Assembly (NCBI RefSeq): GCF_013409995.1
Contig: NZ_JACCBX010000003.1
Span: 372,001 to 436,000 of the forward strand
Direction of reading: 5' to 3'
DNA from: Neobacillus driksii
GTDB lineage: Bacteria > Bacillota > Bacilli > Bacillales > Cytobacillaceae
Length of the DNA: 64,000 nucleotides
In this document: piece by piece, positions 10,958 through 19,311 of the stretch
Layout: each line of letters opens with the position of its first letter
Numbering within the stretch: the first letter of the stretch is position 1
The notes under the pieces: generated by a model
The model's database searches: none
Told to the model about the DNA's origin: nothing
Seen by the model: only the letters and a program-made list of their open reading frames with translations
Position numbers and translations under genes: made by a program

Positions 10958-11050
10958 TCTAAACACTCCTTGTCCTGCAAAATTAAGACTAACTACTAAT
11001 ACTATACGCTAATACCTTATTAAAGTTCAATAATCTTGTTAACGAACAAT

Positions 11051-11078
11051 AAAAAAAGGAAAGCCTGCGCTCTCCTTT
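11051..11078 (-). terminator. Terminator of the spoIIIA operon
   Basis: AAAGGAGAGC / GCTTTCCTTT hairpin with one mismatch followed by a T run, just after spoIIIAH on the minus strand. Confidence 0.65.
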
Positions 11079-11086
11079 AAGATTAT

Positions 11087-11647
11087 TTATTTAGTTGGCT
11101 GGAATTCAACAGCAACAAAGTTAGTTTCGCCAATTTCTTTCTTAACCATTTGAATAATCGCATTTGCTTCTGATTTAGAAGACTCTTTCTTAGACTTTAC
11201 GATAATTTTTACTGTGGCACCATCTGCTCTTACAAGTGCATCTTCATAATCCATTGCTTTAATTAACGTTTCAAGCATTTCTTCCTTTTGGGCAATTTCA
11301 TTTAATTTTTTCATTTGGTCCACTGCTTCGCTTCTTTCAGCAGCAGGAAGATCAGTCGTGGCAACTACAGCGTTTAATTGTTCCTTTAATTCGCTGCGAT
11401 CATCTTGAAGCTTTAACCGAAGCGCTTCAAATTCTTCATCACCTGCAACTTGTGAAATAACAGTGTCGCCTTCTTTGGCTTCAGAATCAGTTTTCGTTTC
11501 TTTTTCCTTTTGATCTGCTTTCTCTTCTTGTTTTACTGCAGCAAGTTCATTACTTTTTTGTTCAGGTGAAGTGATGTAATAAACGGATAATACAACCACC
11601 AAACTCAACATTGTTAATAACCAAACTGTTTGTTTTTTCAATAGCAT
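11087..11647 (-). CDS. spoIIIAH: Stage III sporulation protein SpoIIIAH
   Basis: SpoIIIAH is the mother-cell partner of forespore SpoIIQ; together they form the channel bridging the two cells during engulfment. The 186-aa protein has an N-terminal membrane segment (about 9-27, VWLLTMLSLVVVLSVYYI), an acidic coiled stretch, and a C-terminal YscJ/FliF-like ring-building domain ending in VVAVEFQPTK-like sequence (here FVAVEFQPTK). Last gene of the spoIIIA operon. Confidence 0.95.
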   Translation of the reverse strand: MLLKKQTVWLLTMLSLVVVLSVYYITSPEQKSNELAAVKQEEKADQKEKETKTDSEAKEGDTVISQVAGDEEFEALRLKLQDDRSELKEQLNAVVATTDLPAAERSEAVDQMKKLNEIAQKEEMLETLIKAMDYEDALVRADGATVKIIVKSKKESSKSEANAIIQMVKKEIGETNFVAVEFQPTK

Positions 11648-11663
11648 TTTTAAAATCCTCCTT

Positions 11664-12314
11664 TTATTTTTTAGGCATTACGGCAACGCGATGACTTGGT
11701 ACATCAAGCGACCTTGTTACTGCCTCGATAATCCATTTTTTAACTTGAATATTTTCTGCACCTTTCGCTACCACTAGCACTCCACGAATTGCTGGTTTTT
11801 GATATTCAACTACAATGGGTACCTCTTTCTCTCCTTCACGAATGATGACTAATTGTTCGTCCGTGGAGGTATCCTGTACCTTTCGTTCCCCACCCTCGTT
11901 GTCTTTTTCTTCCGTTGTTTGGGATTTTGTTACAGTATTTTTCTCAAGCACCTTCTTGTCAGTTGAATCAATGTTCACTACCACCGTTACATCGTCGACA
12001 CCCAGCATTTCTTCTAGTGCCTTCTTAAGCTGCTTCTCATACTCTTCCTCATATCCAGCAATACTTTTATTATTTGAGTCCTTCTTAAGGCTAAATGCCT
12101 CAACATCTGTTGCTTCTGCTTGGGTGCTGGTTACGGCCTTACTATCAAGTGGAGCTGATTTATCGGAGAAAACTACATTTCCGACAATCATGAATGCCGC
12201 GCCAATGCATAGTACTAGAATCATATATTGATATTTCCCGGACTTTTTATCGGAAGTCTCACCCTTAGCAAATATGTTTTTCAACCATGAAAATGGTCCT
12301 TTATTATTTTCCAT
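11664..12314 (-). CDS. spoIIIAG: Stage III sporulation protein SpoIIIAG
   Basis: SpoIIIAG forms a large oligomeric ring in the mother-cell membrane of the feeding-tube complex. The 216-aa protein has one transmembrane helix at about 30-49 and a periplasm-side ring-building motif with YEKQLKKALEEMLGVDDVTVVVN, split by an inserted beta strand region, ending with VAKGAENIQVKKWIIEAV. It lies between AF and AH with short gaps. Confidence 0.94.
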   Translation of the reverse strand: MENNKGPFSWLKNIFAKGETSDKKSGKYQYMILVLCIGAAFMIVGNVVFSDKSAPLDSKAVTSTQAEATDVEAFSLKKDSNNKSIAGYEEEYEKQLKKALEEMLGVDDVTVVVNIDSTDKKVLEKNTVTKSQTTEEKDNEGGERKVQDTSTDEQLVIIREGEKEVPIVVEYQKPAIRGVLVVAKGAENIQVKKWIIEAVTRSLDVPSHRVAVMPKK

Positions 12315-12315
12315 T

Positions 12316-12936
12316 CTACTTATTCATCCCCCCTTCAACCGAGACATCAATTGTTTTTTCGGTTACATTCCATTGTTTCGAAAGAAATGCGGCGATTTTT
12401 TCGGATTCTTCTGTTGGATCCTTAGATGGAAGAGGTGTATCTGTAGTAATACTAACTGGTTGTATGGCTTCAACTGTCGTGACGGATGTTTCAGGCTGCT
12501 GTAGGTGCACTGTAACCATTTCTAGGTTGTCAGGGAATGATTCTTGACTCTCATTCTTGGTTGTTAGCTCTATTTTTGCAATTTCTAAACCAAATTGTTC
12601 CATCAACTCCTCCTCTACTCCCTCCTCAAGCTGGACAGCCATTGTTTCTAAAATATATGCATGATTGGAGGCTTGTATTTCTTTTTTCTGCATTTCTATT
12701 AAATTTTCCATATTTTTTTCTCCAGAATCCTGAAAAGTTGGAATTTGAGCCATCACTGTTTCAAAGTCCTTAGAGATTAGCTTGAAAATTGGTGTAAGGA
12801 TGATCGCAATAAGCAGGAGTCCTGTAACCATTTTCGTATATTTTTGTAAACCTGTATTAGGCAGCAGCATGTCAATAACAGTTGCTAAAAGAATAAATAG
12901 GATGATATTCGTAACCCATTCTATTAAAAACTCCAT
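12316..12936 (-). CDS. spoIIIAF: Stage III sporulation protein SpoIIIAF
   Basis: The 206-aa protein has two N-terminal membrane helices (about 5-24 and 33-55) and a C-terminal soluble domain. I chose ATG 12936 behind GGGGAG, giving MEFLIEWVTNIILFILL as in other bacilli; the longer frame to 13074 runs into spoIIIAE and is Cys-rich and unlike the family. Member of the SpoIIIA transmembrane complex; it ends 1 nt before spoIIIAG. Confidence 0.93.
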   Translation of the reverse strand: MEFLIEWVTNIILFILLATVIDMLLPNTGLQKYTKMVTGLLLIAIILTPIFKLISKDFETVMAQIPTFQDSGEKNMENLIEMQKKEIQASNHAYILETMAVQLEEGVEEELMEQFGLEIAKIELTTKNESQESFPDNLEMVTVHLQQPETSVTTVEAIQPVSITTDTPLPSKDPTEESEKIAAFLSKQWNVTEKTIDVSVEGGMNK

Positions 12937-12947
12937 AACGTTCTCCC

Positions 12948-14150
12948 CTATCTCATCATCATTGTTAAATTCCCGGCTGCGACAATTACTGTAATACTTA
13001 AAAAGAACATGAGAGAGACAATACCTAGTGCAGCAAAAACATAGATAACACTTTTGCTGATTATATCTAAGCATTTTATTACTGGACCCCCGCCTAAGGG
13101 CTGTAATATCGCTGCTGCAAATTTATAGATAAACGCAATCATCAGGATTTTAAAAGCAGGGAAAGCAACGATAATGAGGAGAATGGCTACTCCTGCAATA
13201 CCAACTGAATTCTTCAATAATCCGGAAGCACTAACTACTGTATCTGCTGCGTCAGTGAAGATTCTGCCAATGACAGGGATAAAGTTACCTGTAACGAATT
13301 TCGCTGTACGAATGGCCACACCATCTGTTATGGCGGTAGAAGCGCCCTGGACCGAAATAACTCCCAGAAAAACCGTCAAGAAAAGTCCCATTAAGCCAAT
13401 GCTCCAGTTTCTTAAAAGCTGGGCCAGCTGTGTCACCTTATACTGGTCGGACATCGTACTGACAATACTTAAAAGCGTGGCCAAAAAGAGAAGCGGGAGA
13501 ATAACAAATTGCATGAACATTCCGCTGATATTCATTAAAAACAAAATAACCGGGTGAAAGAAAGCGGCTGAGATTATTCCTCCAGACGAAGCAATTAAGG
13601 CTAATAAAAGCGGAATCAGTGCCAGCACGAATGAAATCATACTGCCTATTGCCTCATTGGTGTATTCTATGACGATATGAAAACTATTAAGGGCAATAAT
13701 GACTAGGACCATATAGACAATGGAATACGCCACTTTACTGATCGTACTGCTCTCAAATGCATTTTGCATCGATTGAAGAAACATACTGAATATCGTAAGA
13801 AGGATTAAAGAACCAAGCAGTTTTCCATTTACGACGAATTCATGAAACAAAAATTTAATGATTCCATGGGTCCATTCCTTGAAGGAGAATTGCTTGTCTC
13901 CCTTGACAAAATCGTACAGACTGCCTTTCTGGCTTTCAGGGAGGAAGCCGCCATATTTATTTTGTATATCCTCCCAATATTGTTTAAGTTCTGTTAAATC
14001 CATTGTTTCAAGCTGGGCATCCACTAATTCCTGTGGCGATAGAGGTGTGCTCTCAACATTTGCTTCTTCGTTAGCTTGTACACTTGTTGAAGTAAAAAAT
14101 AAAAATAATAGAATCATAATGGGAATAAACTGCAGCCGTTGCTTCATCAT
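12948..14150 (-). CDS. spoIIIAE: Stage III sporulation protein SpoIIIAE
   Basis: A 400-aa polytopic membrane protein with a signal-like N terminus (1-26, ending TSVQA), a short extracellular segment and about seven hydrophobic helices. In B. subtilis it is needed for forespore sigma-G activity as part of the A-Q channel. The start is one of two adjacent ATGs (14150/14147) behind GAGGTG. Confidence 0.95.
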   Translation of the reverse strand: MMKQRLQFIPIMILLFLFFTSTSVQANEEANVESTPLSPQELVDAQLETMDLTELKQYWEDIQNKYGGFLPESQKGSLYDFVKGDKQFSFKEWTHGIIKFLFHEFVVNGKLLGSLILLTIFSMFLQSMQNAFESSTISKVAYSIVYMVLVIIALNSFHIVIEYTNEAIGSMISFVLALIPLLLALIASSGGIISAAFFHPVILFLMNISGMFMQFVILPLLFLATLLSIVSTMSDQYKVTQLAQLLRNWSIGLMGLFLTVFLGVISVQGASTAITDGVAIRTAKFVTGNFIPVIGRIFTDAADTVVSASGLLKNSVGIAGVAILLIIVAFPAFKILMIAFIYKFAAAILQPLGGGPVIKCLDIISKSVIYVFAALGIVSLMFFLSITVIVAAGNLTMMMR

Positions 14151-14174
14151 TTTTCACCTCTTGTTTTCAAAAGA

Positions 14175-14564
14175 CTAGCTTGGAATCAGCTTGATTATTG
14201 TTTCAATCATCACAGTTAATATTGGTATTGCCATGGCAAGAATTAACACCTTTCCAGCAAGTTCTATTTTAGAAGCCACTGCCCCCTGGCCAGCGTCCTT
14301 GGTAATTTGAGATGCAAACTCAGCAATATAGGCGATTCCAATGATTTTTAGAATGGTCTCAACGTAGATCAGATTTACATTTGCATTCACAGCAAGTTTT
14401 TCAAGCATATGAATAATTTCATAAATTTTATCAACTAAAAACAGGAAAATGCTGCAGCCAACAAATACAATTAAGAGGAAAGCGAAATTAGGTTTTTGCT
14501 CTTTTATTATTAATGCTAGGAAGGTTGCGACAAGAGCCACGCCAACTATTTTAATAATTTCAAT
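14175..14564 (-). CDS. spoIIIAD: Stage III sporulation protein SpoIIIAD, apparent ATT start
   Basis: The 129-aa hydrophobic protein ends AGKVLILAMAIPILTVMI, characteristic of SpoIIIAD. Homology starts upstream of the first conventional start (GTG 14540): the codons IEIIKIVG line up with the first residues of the B. subtilis protein (MQIIQIVG). The only sensibly spaced codon is ATT at 14564-14562, seven bases after GGAGGG (14577-14572). No ATG, GTG or TTG exists in frame there; GTG 14540 is about 31 bases from that site. The site abuts the spoIIIAC stop, so translation is probably coupled. The start choice is inference. Confidence 0.88.
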   Translation of the reverse strand: MEIIKIVGVALVATFLALIIKEQKPNFAFLLIVFVGCSIFLFLVDKIYEIIHMLEKLAVNANVNLIYVETILKIIGIAYIAEFASQITKDAGQGAVASKIELAGKVLILAMAIPILTVMIETIIKLIPS

Positions 14565-14580
14565 GGCAAAGCCCTCCTTT

Positions 14581-14784
14581 CTATTGAAACAAAAAGACAG
14601 ATTTTATTTTCTGGAAGAGATCATCAACAATTGAGGCAACTTGAAACAAAATATAAATAAAGCCAAATAGTGTTACCCACTGGGCATATTCCTTTTTCCC
14701 AACCTGATCAAGAACGGTATGCAAAAACGCAACCACTATGCCCACTCCTGCTATTTTAAAAATAATATCCACTTCTAGGCCCAT
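14581..14784 (-). CDS. spoIIIAC: Stage III sporulation protein SpoIIIAC
   Basis: A 67-aa protein with two membrane helices (about 4-26 and 36-56), starting MGLEVDIIFKIAGVGI. It is similar to the N-terminal part of SpoIIIAD, as known for this pair. Part of the mother-cell SpoIIIA complex; 11 nt after spoIIIAB. Confidence 0.93.
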   Translation of the reverse strand: MGLEVDIIFKIAGVGIVVAFLHTVLDQVGKKEYAQWVTLFGFIYILFQVASIVDDLFQKIKSVFLFQ

Positions 14785-14795
14785 TGCTTTTCCTC

Positions 14796-15311
14796 CTAAA
14801 TTAATAAAATAATCAACAATAATCCTGAAAAGAACCCTAAACTCTTTACCATTTTTTCGTATTTTGCTTGGCTTTCAATAGCATCTGCTTCTTCTCTTTC
14901 AAGATGGGAAAGAGTTAGCATAATATGTTTTTGCTGGGAAATACGATCATGCCTGCCCAGGGTCTCCCCGAATTGTTTCATGATTTCAAATTCACCTTGT
15001 TTAAAAGCTGTTTGTTTCCAAACCTCCTTTAAGCTGTCTTCCCAGGCTTCTTTTACTGTTGTTTCAGTGTCAGTCAATTTCTTTGCAAAGTTTTCAAAGA
15101 AGGATGACAATGGCTTTGATAGTTGCGCGGCCAATCTCCTTGCAGCCTCATGCAAGGGTGTATGACCATACATAATTTCTGCTTCAAGTGATTGTAGTGC
15201 AGATTTTAACTGCCTAAGCTGTCTCGGTCGCTCGCTTAAATGTTTGGCGGCTTCAAAGCCTGTCCAAGTGGTGGCGAGTATAATAAAAATGGCGCCAATT
15301 AACTTAACCAT
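14796..15311 (-). CDS. spoIIIAB: Stage III sporulation protein SpoIIIAB
   Basis: The 171-aa protein has N- and C-terminal membrane helices around a helical soluble domain, a topology resembling GspF-type secretion proteins. The segment RPRQLRQLKSALQSLEAEI is typical. It starts immediately after the spoIIIAA stop. Confidence 0.94.
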   Translation of the reverse strand: MVKLIGAIFIILATTWTGFEAAKHLSERPRQLRQLKSALQSLEAEIMYGHTPLHEAARRLAAQLSKPLSSFFENFAKKLTDTETTVKEAWEDSLKEVWKQTAFKQGEFEIMKQFGETLGRHDRISQQKHIMLTLSHLEREEADAIESQAKYEKMVKSLGFFSGLLLIILLI

Positions 15312-16235
15312 TTACATCACTCTCACTTTTTGACTCAGTTCTTTTCCACTTCCATCCAAAATATGTGTAACAGTTCCCGGGCCCTGAGACCTACTTAATA
15401 CAATAAATCGTTGAAATATGTTTTGGTCGAAAATGGATCTTAATGATGGTCTATTTTTTACTTCCTCCAAGCTGGACCCATGTGTAGTCATAATTAATTT
15501 TATTCCCGCGTGGACAGCTTCTTGAATAGCCTCTGAATCCTCTATACGACCTATTTCATCCACCACCAATACCTCTGGACTCATGGAACGAATCATCATC
15601 ATCATTCCCTCTGCTTTCGGGCAGGCATCTAACACATCTAGACGATGACCGAATGACATTTGAGGAATTCCATTTACACATCCAGCAATTTCGGAACGTT
15701 CATCCACAATCCCTACCTTATATGCGTACATACCTTTTTCTTGGTTTCCGGTTGAGATAATTCTGGCGATATCCCGTAAAAGCGTTGTTTTTCCTGTTTG
15801 GGGAGGACCAACAATCATTGTATGCATCCAGGAATCCTTAAATATATAGGGCATAATCTTCTCTGCTATTCCTAACTTCTCCTTGGCAATCCGGATGTTA
15901 AAAGAAGCAATATCCCTTATGGCTTTTACCTTTCCCTCTTCAAGGATCACCTTTCCTGCAAGTCCAATTCGATGACCTCCTGAAACTGTTATATACCCTC
16001 GCTTAAGCTCTTCCTCAAGCGTATAGATGGAGAATTGGCTGATTTTATTCATTAAATGGAAAGCATCTTCTTGCTGAATAATATACGATAGGAATCTAGG
16101 AGCTCCCTTCATCGTAATTTCTATAGGGCGTCCGATGCGAATTCTGATTTCTTCCAATTCTGCTTTTTGATTAGGAGGGATTTTACTGATTAGATCGGCA
16201 ATGTTTTTGGGCAAGAATTTTAGGATCGTTTCCAC
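15312..16235 (-). CDS. spoIIIAA: Stage III sporulation protein SpoIIIAA (ATPase)
   Basis: First gene of the spoIIIA operon. The 307-aa cytoplasmic protein resembles secretion ATPases: Walker A GPPQTGKT at 143-150, followed by VGIVDERSEIAGC and the Walker B-like VLVVDEIGR. It is thought to power assembly or transport of the A-Q channel. ATG 16235 lies behind AAGGAGG, and a sigma-E-like promoter precedes it at 16273-16300. Confidence 0.96.
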   Translation of the reverse strand: METILKFLPKNIADLISKIPPNQKAELEEIRIRIGRPIEITMKGAPRFLSYIIQQEDAFHLMNKISQFSIYTLEEELKRGYITVSGGHRIGLAGKVILEEGKVKAIRDIASFNIRIAKEKLGIAEKIMPYIFKDSWMHTMIVGPPQTGKTTLLRDIARIISTGNQEKGMYAYKVGIVDERSEIAGCVNGIPQMSFGHRLDVLDACPKAEGMMMMIRSMSPEVLVVDEIGRIEDSEAIQEAVHAGIKLIMTTHGSSLEEVKNRPSLRSIFDQNIFQRFIVLSRSQGPGTVTHILDGSGKELSQKVRVM

Positions 16236-16272
16236 ATTTCATCCTCCTTGTGTTGCTTGTCTCATTATTTAA

Positions 16273-16300
16273 AATGTATGCCCTTTGATAAGCATTATGA
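16273..16300 (-). promoter_or_regulatory. Sigma-E-type promoter of the spoIIIA operon
   Basis: Minus strand: -10 CATACATT (16280-16273), 13-bp spacer, -35 TCATAAT (16300-16294). This matches the sigma-E consensus (KMATATT, 13-15 bp, CATACAHT) with one mismatch. The operon is known to be sigma-E dependent in B. subtilis. Confidence 0.7.
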
Positions 16301-16428
16301 CTTTGAAAATCTATTCTTTTAAAATACTCTTATATTCTATTTTTATATGAGAGTTACTAGAACTAGGAATACTCCATTTAGATAAACGTATTTTATATAT
16401 AAGAAATATTAATAAGGGTGGGAAAAAC

Positions 16429-17103
16429 ATGTATAGTCAGAAACCTGGACAGAGTAATATCCTGAGCCAAAGGAACTACTTGATTAAAGTAAGGGGAGAA
16501 GGAGAAATCGCAGTTCAGCCAGACACAGCTTCGGTTAATCTGGGTGTAGTTACGGAGGGTAAAGAATTAATTGGGGTACAACAACAGAATTCAATGACTG
16601 CAAAGAAAGTAATTGATTCTCTTATGAGATTGGGGATTGAAAGAGATCGGATACAAACCTTTGATTACCGGATTGAACCCGAATATGACTATGATCAAGG
16701 AACACAAATTTTCCGGGGTTATAAAATCACCCATATTTTGAAGGTGAAGATAGAAGATTTAAACAATATTGGAAAAGTGGTAGATACAGCTGTCGAGAAC
16801 GGCGCTAACTATGTGGCGAATGTTCAGTTTACAACGAGGTACAAAGAATCTTATTACCAACAAGCACTCACCGTCGCTTTAGTCAATGCCGGCAATAAAG
16901 CGAAAACCATCGCCAATACCTTACGAGTGACACTCAATCCCACTCCAATTCTTGTTACAGAAGGCGGCGAAATGATTCAGCCCTTAGAGTTCCAACAAAT
17001 AGCGTTCTCTAAAGGAGTTAGTTCAACTCAGATTCAGCCAGGTCAACTGATTATTAAAGCAAGTGTTGCAGCAGATTATAACTATCATCCAATTGGTGGA
17101 TAA
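16429..17103 (+). CDS. SIMPL domain-containing protein (DUF541, YggE-like)
   Basis: The 224-aa protein matches the SIMPL/DUF541 family: VRGEGEIAVQPDTASVNLGV near the start and GYKITHILKVKIEDLNNIGKV in the middle. Family members include E. coli YggE, linked to oxidative stress, and B. subtilis relatives of unclear role. No signal peptide or membrane helix is evident. It is a lone plus-strand gene between spoIIIAA and the cytochrome cluster and is closed by a shared bidirectional terminator. Confidence 0.85.
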   Translation: MYSQKPGQSNILSQRNYLIKVRGEGEIAVQPDTASVNLGVVTEGKELIGVQQQNSMTAKKVIDSLMRLGIERDRIQTFDYRIEPEYDYDQGTQIFRGYKITHILKVKIEDLNNIGKVVDTAVENGANYVANVQFTTRYKESYYQQALTVALVNAGNKAKTIANTLRVTLNPTPILVTEGGEMIQPLEFQQIAFSKGVSSTQIQPGQLIIKASVAADYNYHPIGG

Positions 17104-17145
17104 AAAAAGGATTGAATCACTCGAATAGTGATTCAATCCTTTTTA
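17104..17145. terminator. Bidirectional terminator between SIMPL gene and ccmG-like gene
   Basis: AAAAAGGATTGAATCACT and its complement form a long perfect stem with A/T tracts on both sides, serving two convergent genes. Confidence 0.85.
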
Positions 17146-17148
17146 CCG

Positions 17149-17658
17149 TTATTGGTCATACTTCTTTACCATTTCATATAATTGTGGCGATGTAACAGGA
17201 CCATTATAATGCTCCCTTATGACTCCATTTCGGTCAATGACAAATGTTTCCGGCTGTCCCGTCACATTATATTTTTTGGCTATTTTAGAATTATAGTCAA
17301 ATACATAAACAGCAGGTGTATTATATTTTTCTAGAAACTTTTTAACTCGGTCCTTTGTTTCACCCTTGTTAATCATGATTAATCGGTATTGGTCACCATA
17401 TTCCTTTGCAAATGCCTCAAGCTCTGGAGCTTCATCCACACATGGTTTACACCATGAAGCAAAATAATTCAGAATAACAATTTCACCTTTGTAATCAGAA
17501 AGCTTCGTATTTGTCCCATCTAAATTTGGCAGTTCGAAATTATAGGCTTGATCCCCGACATCGGTATTGTCACCTTTGCTAGCTAAACTATATCCAAAAA
17601 AGCCAAACATTCCAATTAAAAGAAACAACACGAGTAAGTTAATGACTCGTCTGCTCAT
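17149..17658 (-). CDS. Membrane-anchored thiol-disulfide oxidoreductase (CcmG/ResA-like)
   Basis: The 169-aa protein has an N-terminal membrane anchor (about 5-26) and a TlpA/ResA-type thioredoxin fold with WCKPC at 69-73 and a cis-proline region VTGQPETFVID. ResA/CcmG proteins reduce the CXXCH cysteines of apocytochrome c outside the membrane. I chose ATG 17658 behind AGGAGGT. It follows ccmD after a terminator, so it may be transcribed partly by read-through. Its place at the end of the Ccm cluster fits the CcmG role; ResA or StoA function cannot be excluded. Confidence 0.88.
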   Translation of the reverse strand: MSRRVINLLVLFLLIGMFGFFGYSLASKGDNTDVGDQAYNFELPNLDGTNTKLSDYKGEIVILNYFASWCKPCVDEAPELEAFAKEYGDQYRLIMINKGETKDRVKKFLEKYNTPAVYVFDYNSKIAKKYNVTGQPETFVIDRNGVIREHYNGPVTSPQLYEMVKKYDQ

Positions 17659-17694
17659 TTTACTACCTCCTGACAGCAATAAGTAGTTTTATAG

Positions 17695-17726
17695 AAAAGG
17701 CCTGTTTTGTTTAAACAGGCCTTTTT
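17695..17726 (-). terminator. Terminator downstream of ccmD
   Basis: AAAAAGGCCTGTTTAAAC pairs with AACAGGCCTTTT on the minus strand, giving a strong hairpin at the end of the ccm operon. Confidence 0.75.
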
Positions 17727-17733
17727 CATTTTT

Positions 17734-17859
17734 CTACCTATCTAATTGTTTTAAAAACTCGATATCCTTTTTAAGACTGTTATGTCGTTTTCCAATCAAT
17801 AGCATATAACCAAAAATAATTACCCAAACTACTGAATACGCAGCATACATGAACCCCAT
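17734..17859 (-). CDS. ccmD: CcmD-like small membrane protein
   Basis: A 41-codon gene immediately after ccmC: ATG 17859 behind AGGAGG (which overlaps the ccmC stop), TAG at 17734. The product starts MGFMYAAYSVVWVIIFGYML, one membrane helix with aromatic residues near its start, then a basic tail GKRHNSLKKDIEFLKQLDR. This is the size and layout of CcmD, which holds CcmABC to holo-CcmE. Small size makes homology alone weak; the position directly after ccmC is the main support. Confidence 0.8.
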   Translation of the reverse strand: MGFMYAAYSVVWVIIFGYMLLIGKRHNSLKKDIEFLKQLDR

Positions 17860-17871
17860 GATTAATTCCTC

Positions 17872-18633
17872 CTAGTTTTCCAATTTTTCTCGTAATTTTT
17901 CTTTGTAGTGACCTACTTTAATTTTCATATTTTCAAATGATACTCCCTTATGAAGGATGTATGCATATAGGAAAGTGAATGCGGCAATCGTAACCAACAA
18001 TGCAACAAGCATACTAGGTGCAATTCCACCGCCTTCTTGTGAAGGACCATCCCCAAAAACAATCGGATGGAATTTTGATTGCCACCAGCGAATCGCGAAG
18101 AATACAATGGGAACATCTGCAAACCCGATAATCCCAAATACCGCAGCAAGTCTTGCTTTTTTATCCCAAACTCCATCCATCTGGCGAACCATAAGATAGG
18201 CCATAAAAAGGAAGAAAAGAATTAATGTTGTAGTTAAGCGTGGTTCCCATGCCCACCATGTATTCCATGAAGATTTCGCCCAAATTGGACCGGTTGTTAG
18301 TACGATAGCAGTAAATACAACCCCTATTTCTGCTGATACATAGGCATATGTGTCATAAACTCTTTTACGTTTTATTAAGAATAAAATACTAAAGACAAAG
18401 GTTACGAAGAATGCTAAAAATGCTACCCATGCTGATGGAACATGCATATAGAATATCTTTTGTACAGCACCCATTGTCTTTTCAACCTCAGCATACATGA
18501 AAATAAAGTAGAATGCCGCTAACATTGAAACTACCATACCACCATATAATATTTTGGTAAGCATAGAACTTTTCACTGGGGCCAAATCTACTATTGGCAG
18601 AGGTGCCTTTTCTCTTTCAAGATTCATACTCAT
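17872..18633 (-). CDS. ccmC: Heme handling protein CcmC
   Basis: CcmC loads heme onto CcmE on the outer face of the membrane. The 253-aa, six-helix protein has the tryptophan-rich WWD signature (SSWNTWWAWEPRLTT, about 121-135) and the two flanking histidines that ligate heme (H64 in FYMHVPSAW; H189 in QSKFHPIV). It starts three bases after the ccmB stop. It could be confused with ResC/CcsA, but the CcmA-B-D neighbours settle it. Confidence 0.94.
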   Translation of the reverse strand: MSMNLEREKAPLPIVDLAPVKSSMLTKILYGGMVVSMLAAFYFIFMYAEVEKTMGAVQKIFYMHVPSAWVAFLAFFVTFVFSILFLIKRKRVYDTYAYVSAEIGVVFTAIVLTTGPIWAKSSWNTWWAWEPRLTTTLILFFLFMAYLMVRQMDGVWDKKARLAAVFGIIGFADVPIVFFAIRWWQSKFHPIVFGDGPSQEGGGIAPSMLVALLVTIAAFTFLYAYILHKGVSFENMKIKVGHYKEKLREKLEN

Positions 18634-18636
18634 CTC

Positions 18637-19311
18637 TTAAACCTCCAGAACATACTCAATTAGTAAAAAACAAAGAACAAAGAAAATGACATCATAGGCT
18701 GCGACCAATTGCATCCAGGATAGAGCAGTCGATAATTTCTCCATATTCGTTAGTATAATTTTTGTAGCTTGCGTAACACCAATCAAGACAGGACTTGTCA
18801 TTGGGAAAAGCAAAAGCGGTAATAACATTTCACTACTCTTGGAATTGGAAGCAAGTGCAGCCAGAAAAGTTCCAATCGCAATGAATCCAAAACTACCGAC
18901 AAACAAAACTAATATGAAATAGAGAATACTGCCGGTGATTTTAAAATCAAATAAGAGAAAGAGAAAAGGAATGGATACAATTTCTACTATCAATATCATA
19001 GAGAAGTTTGCCATGAATTTACCTAAATAAATGCTAGAAGCATCCATAGGCGCAACCATTAAACCATGCATCGTTTCATTTCGCTGCTCTGATACCAACG
19101 AGCGATTTAGACCCAATATTCCTGAAAAGACTATGATAATCCAGACAGCACCGGGAATAACTGCTTTTGTCGTATTGTTTGCTGGGTCAAAAGCAAAGCT
19201 TAGTACGAGGATGACTAACCCAGCAAAAATAATCATCGTCCCCAAAACTTGTTTTGTTCTTAATTCTGAATAGATATCTTTTTTTGCTATAGTAAGGGCT
19301 GCTCTTAACAT
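18637..19311 (-). CDS. ccmB: Heme exporter permease subunit CcmB
   Basis: A 224-aa protein with six hydrophobic segments, the membrane partner of CcmA. It contains the CcmB-like SELRTKQVLGTMIIFAGLV and LGLNRSLVSEQRNETMHGLM. CcmAB ATPase activity releases holo-CcmE from CcmCD. The ATG shares a base with the ccmA stop (TGATG), so the two are translationally coupled. Confidence 0.9.
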   Translation of the reverse strand: MLRAALTIAKKDIYSELRTKQVLGTMIIFAGLVILVLSFAFDPANNTTKAVIPGAVWIIIVFSGILGLNRSLVSEQRNETMHGLMVAPMDASSIYLGKFMANFSMILIVEIVSIPFLFLLFDFKITGSILYFILVLFVGSFGFIAIGTFLAALASNSKSSEMLLPLLLFPMTSPVLIGVTQATKIILTNMEKLSTALSWMQLVAAYDVIFFVLCFLLIEYVLEV

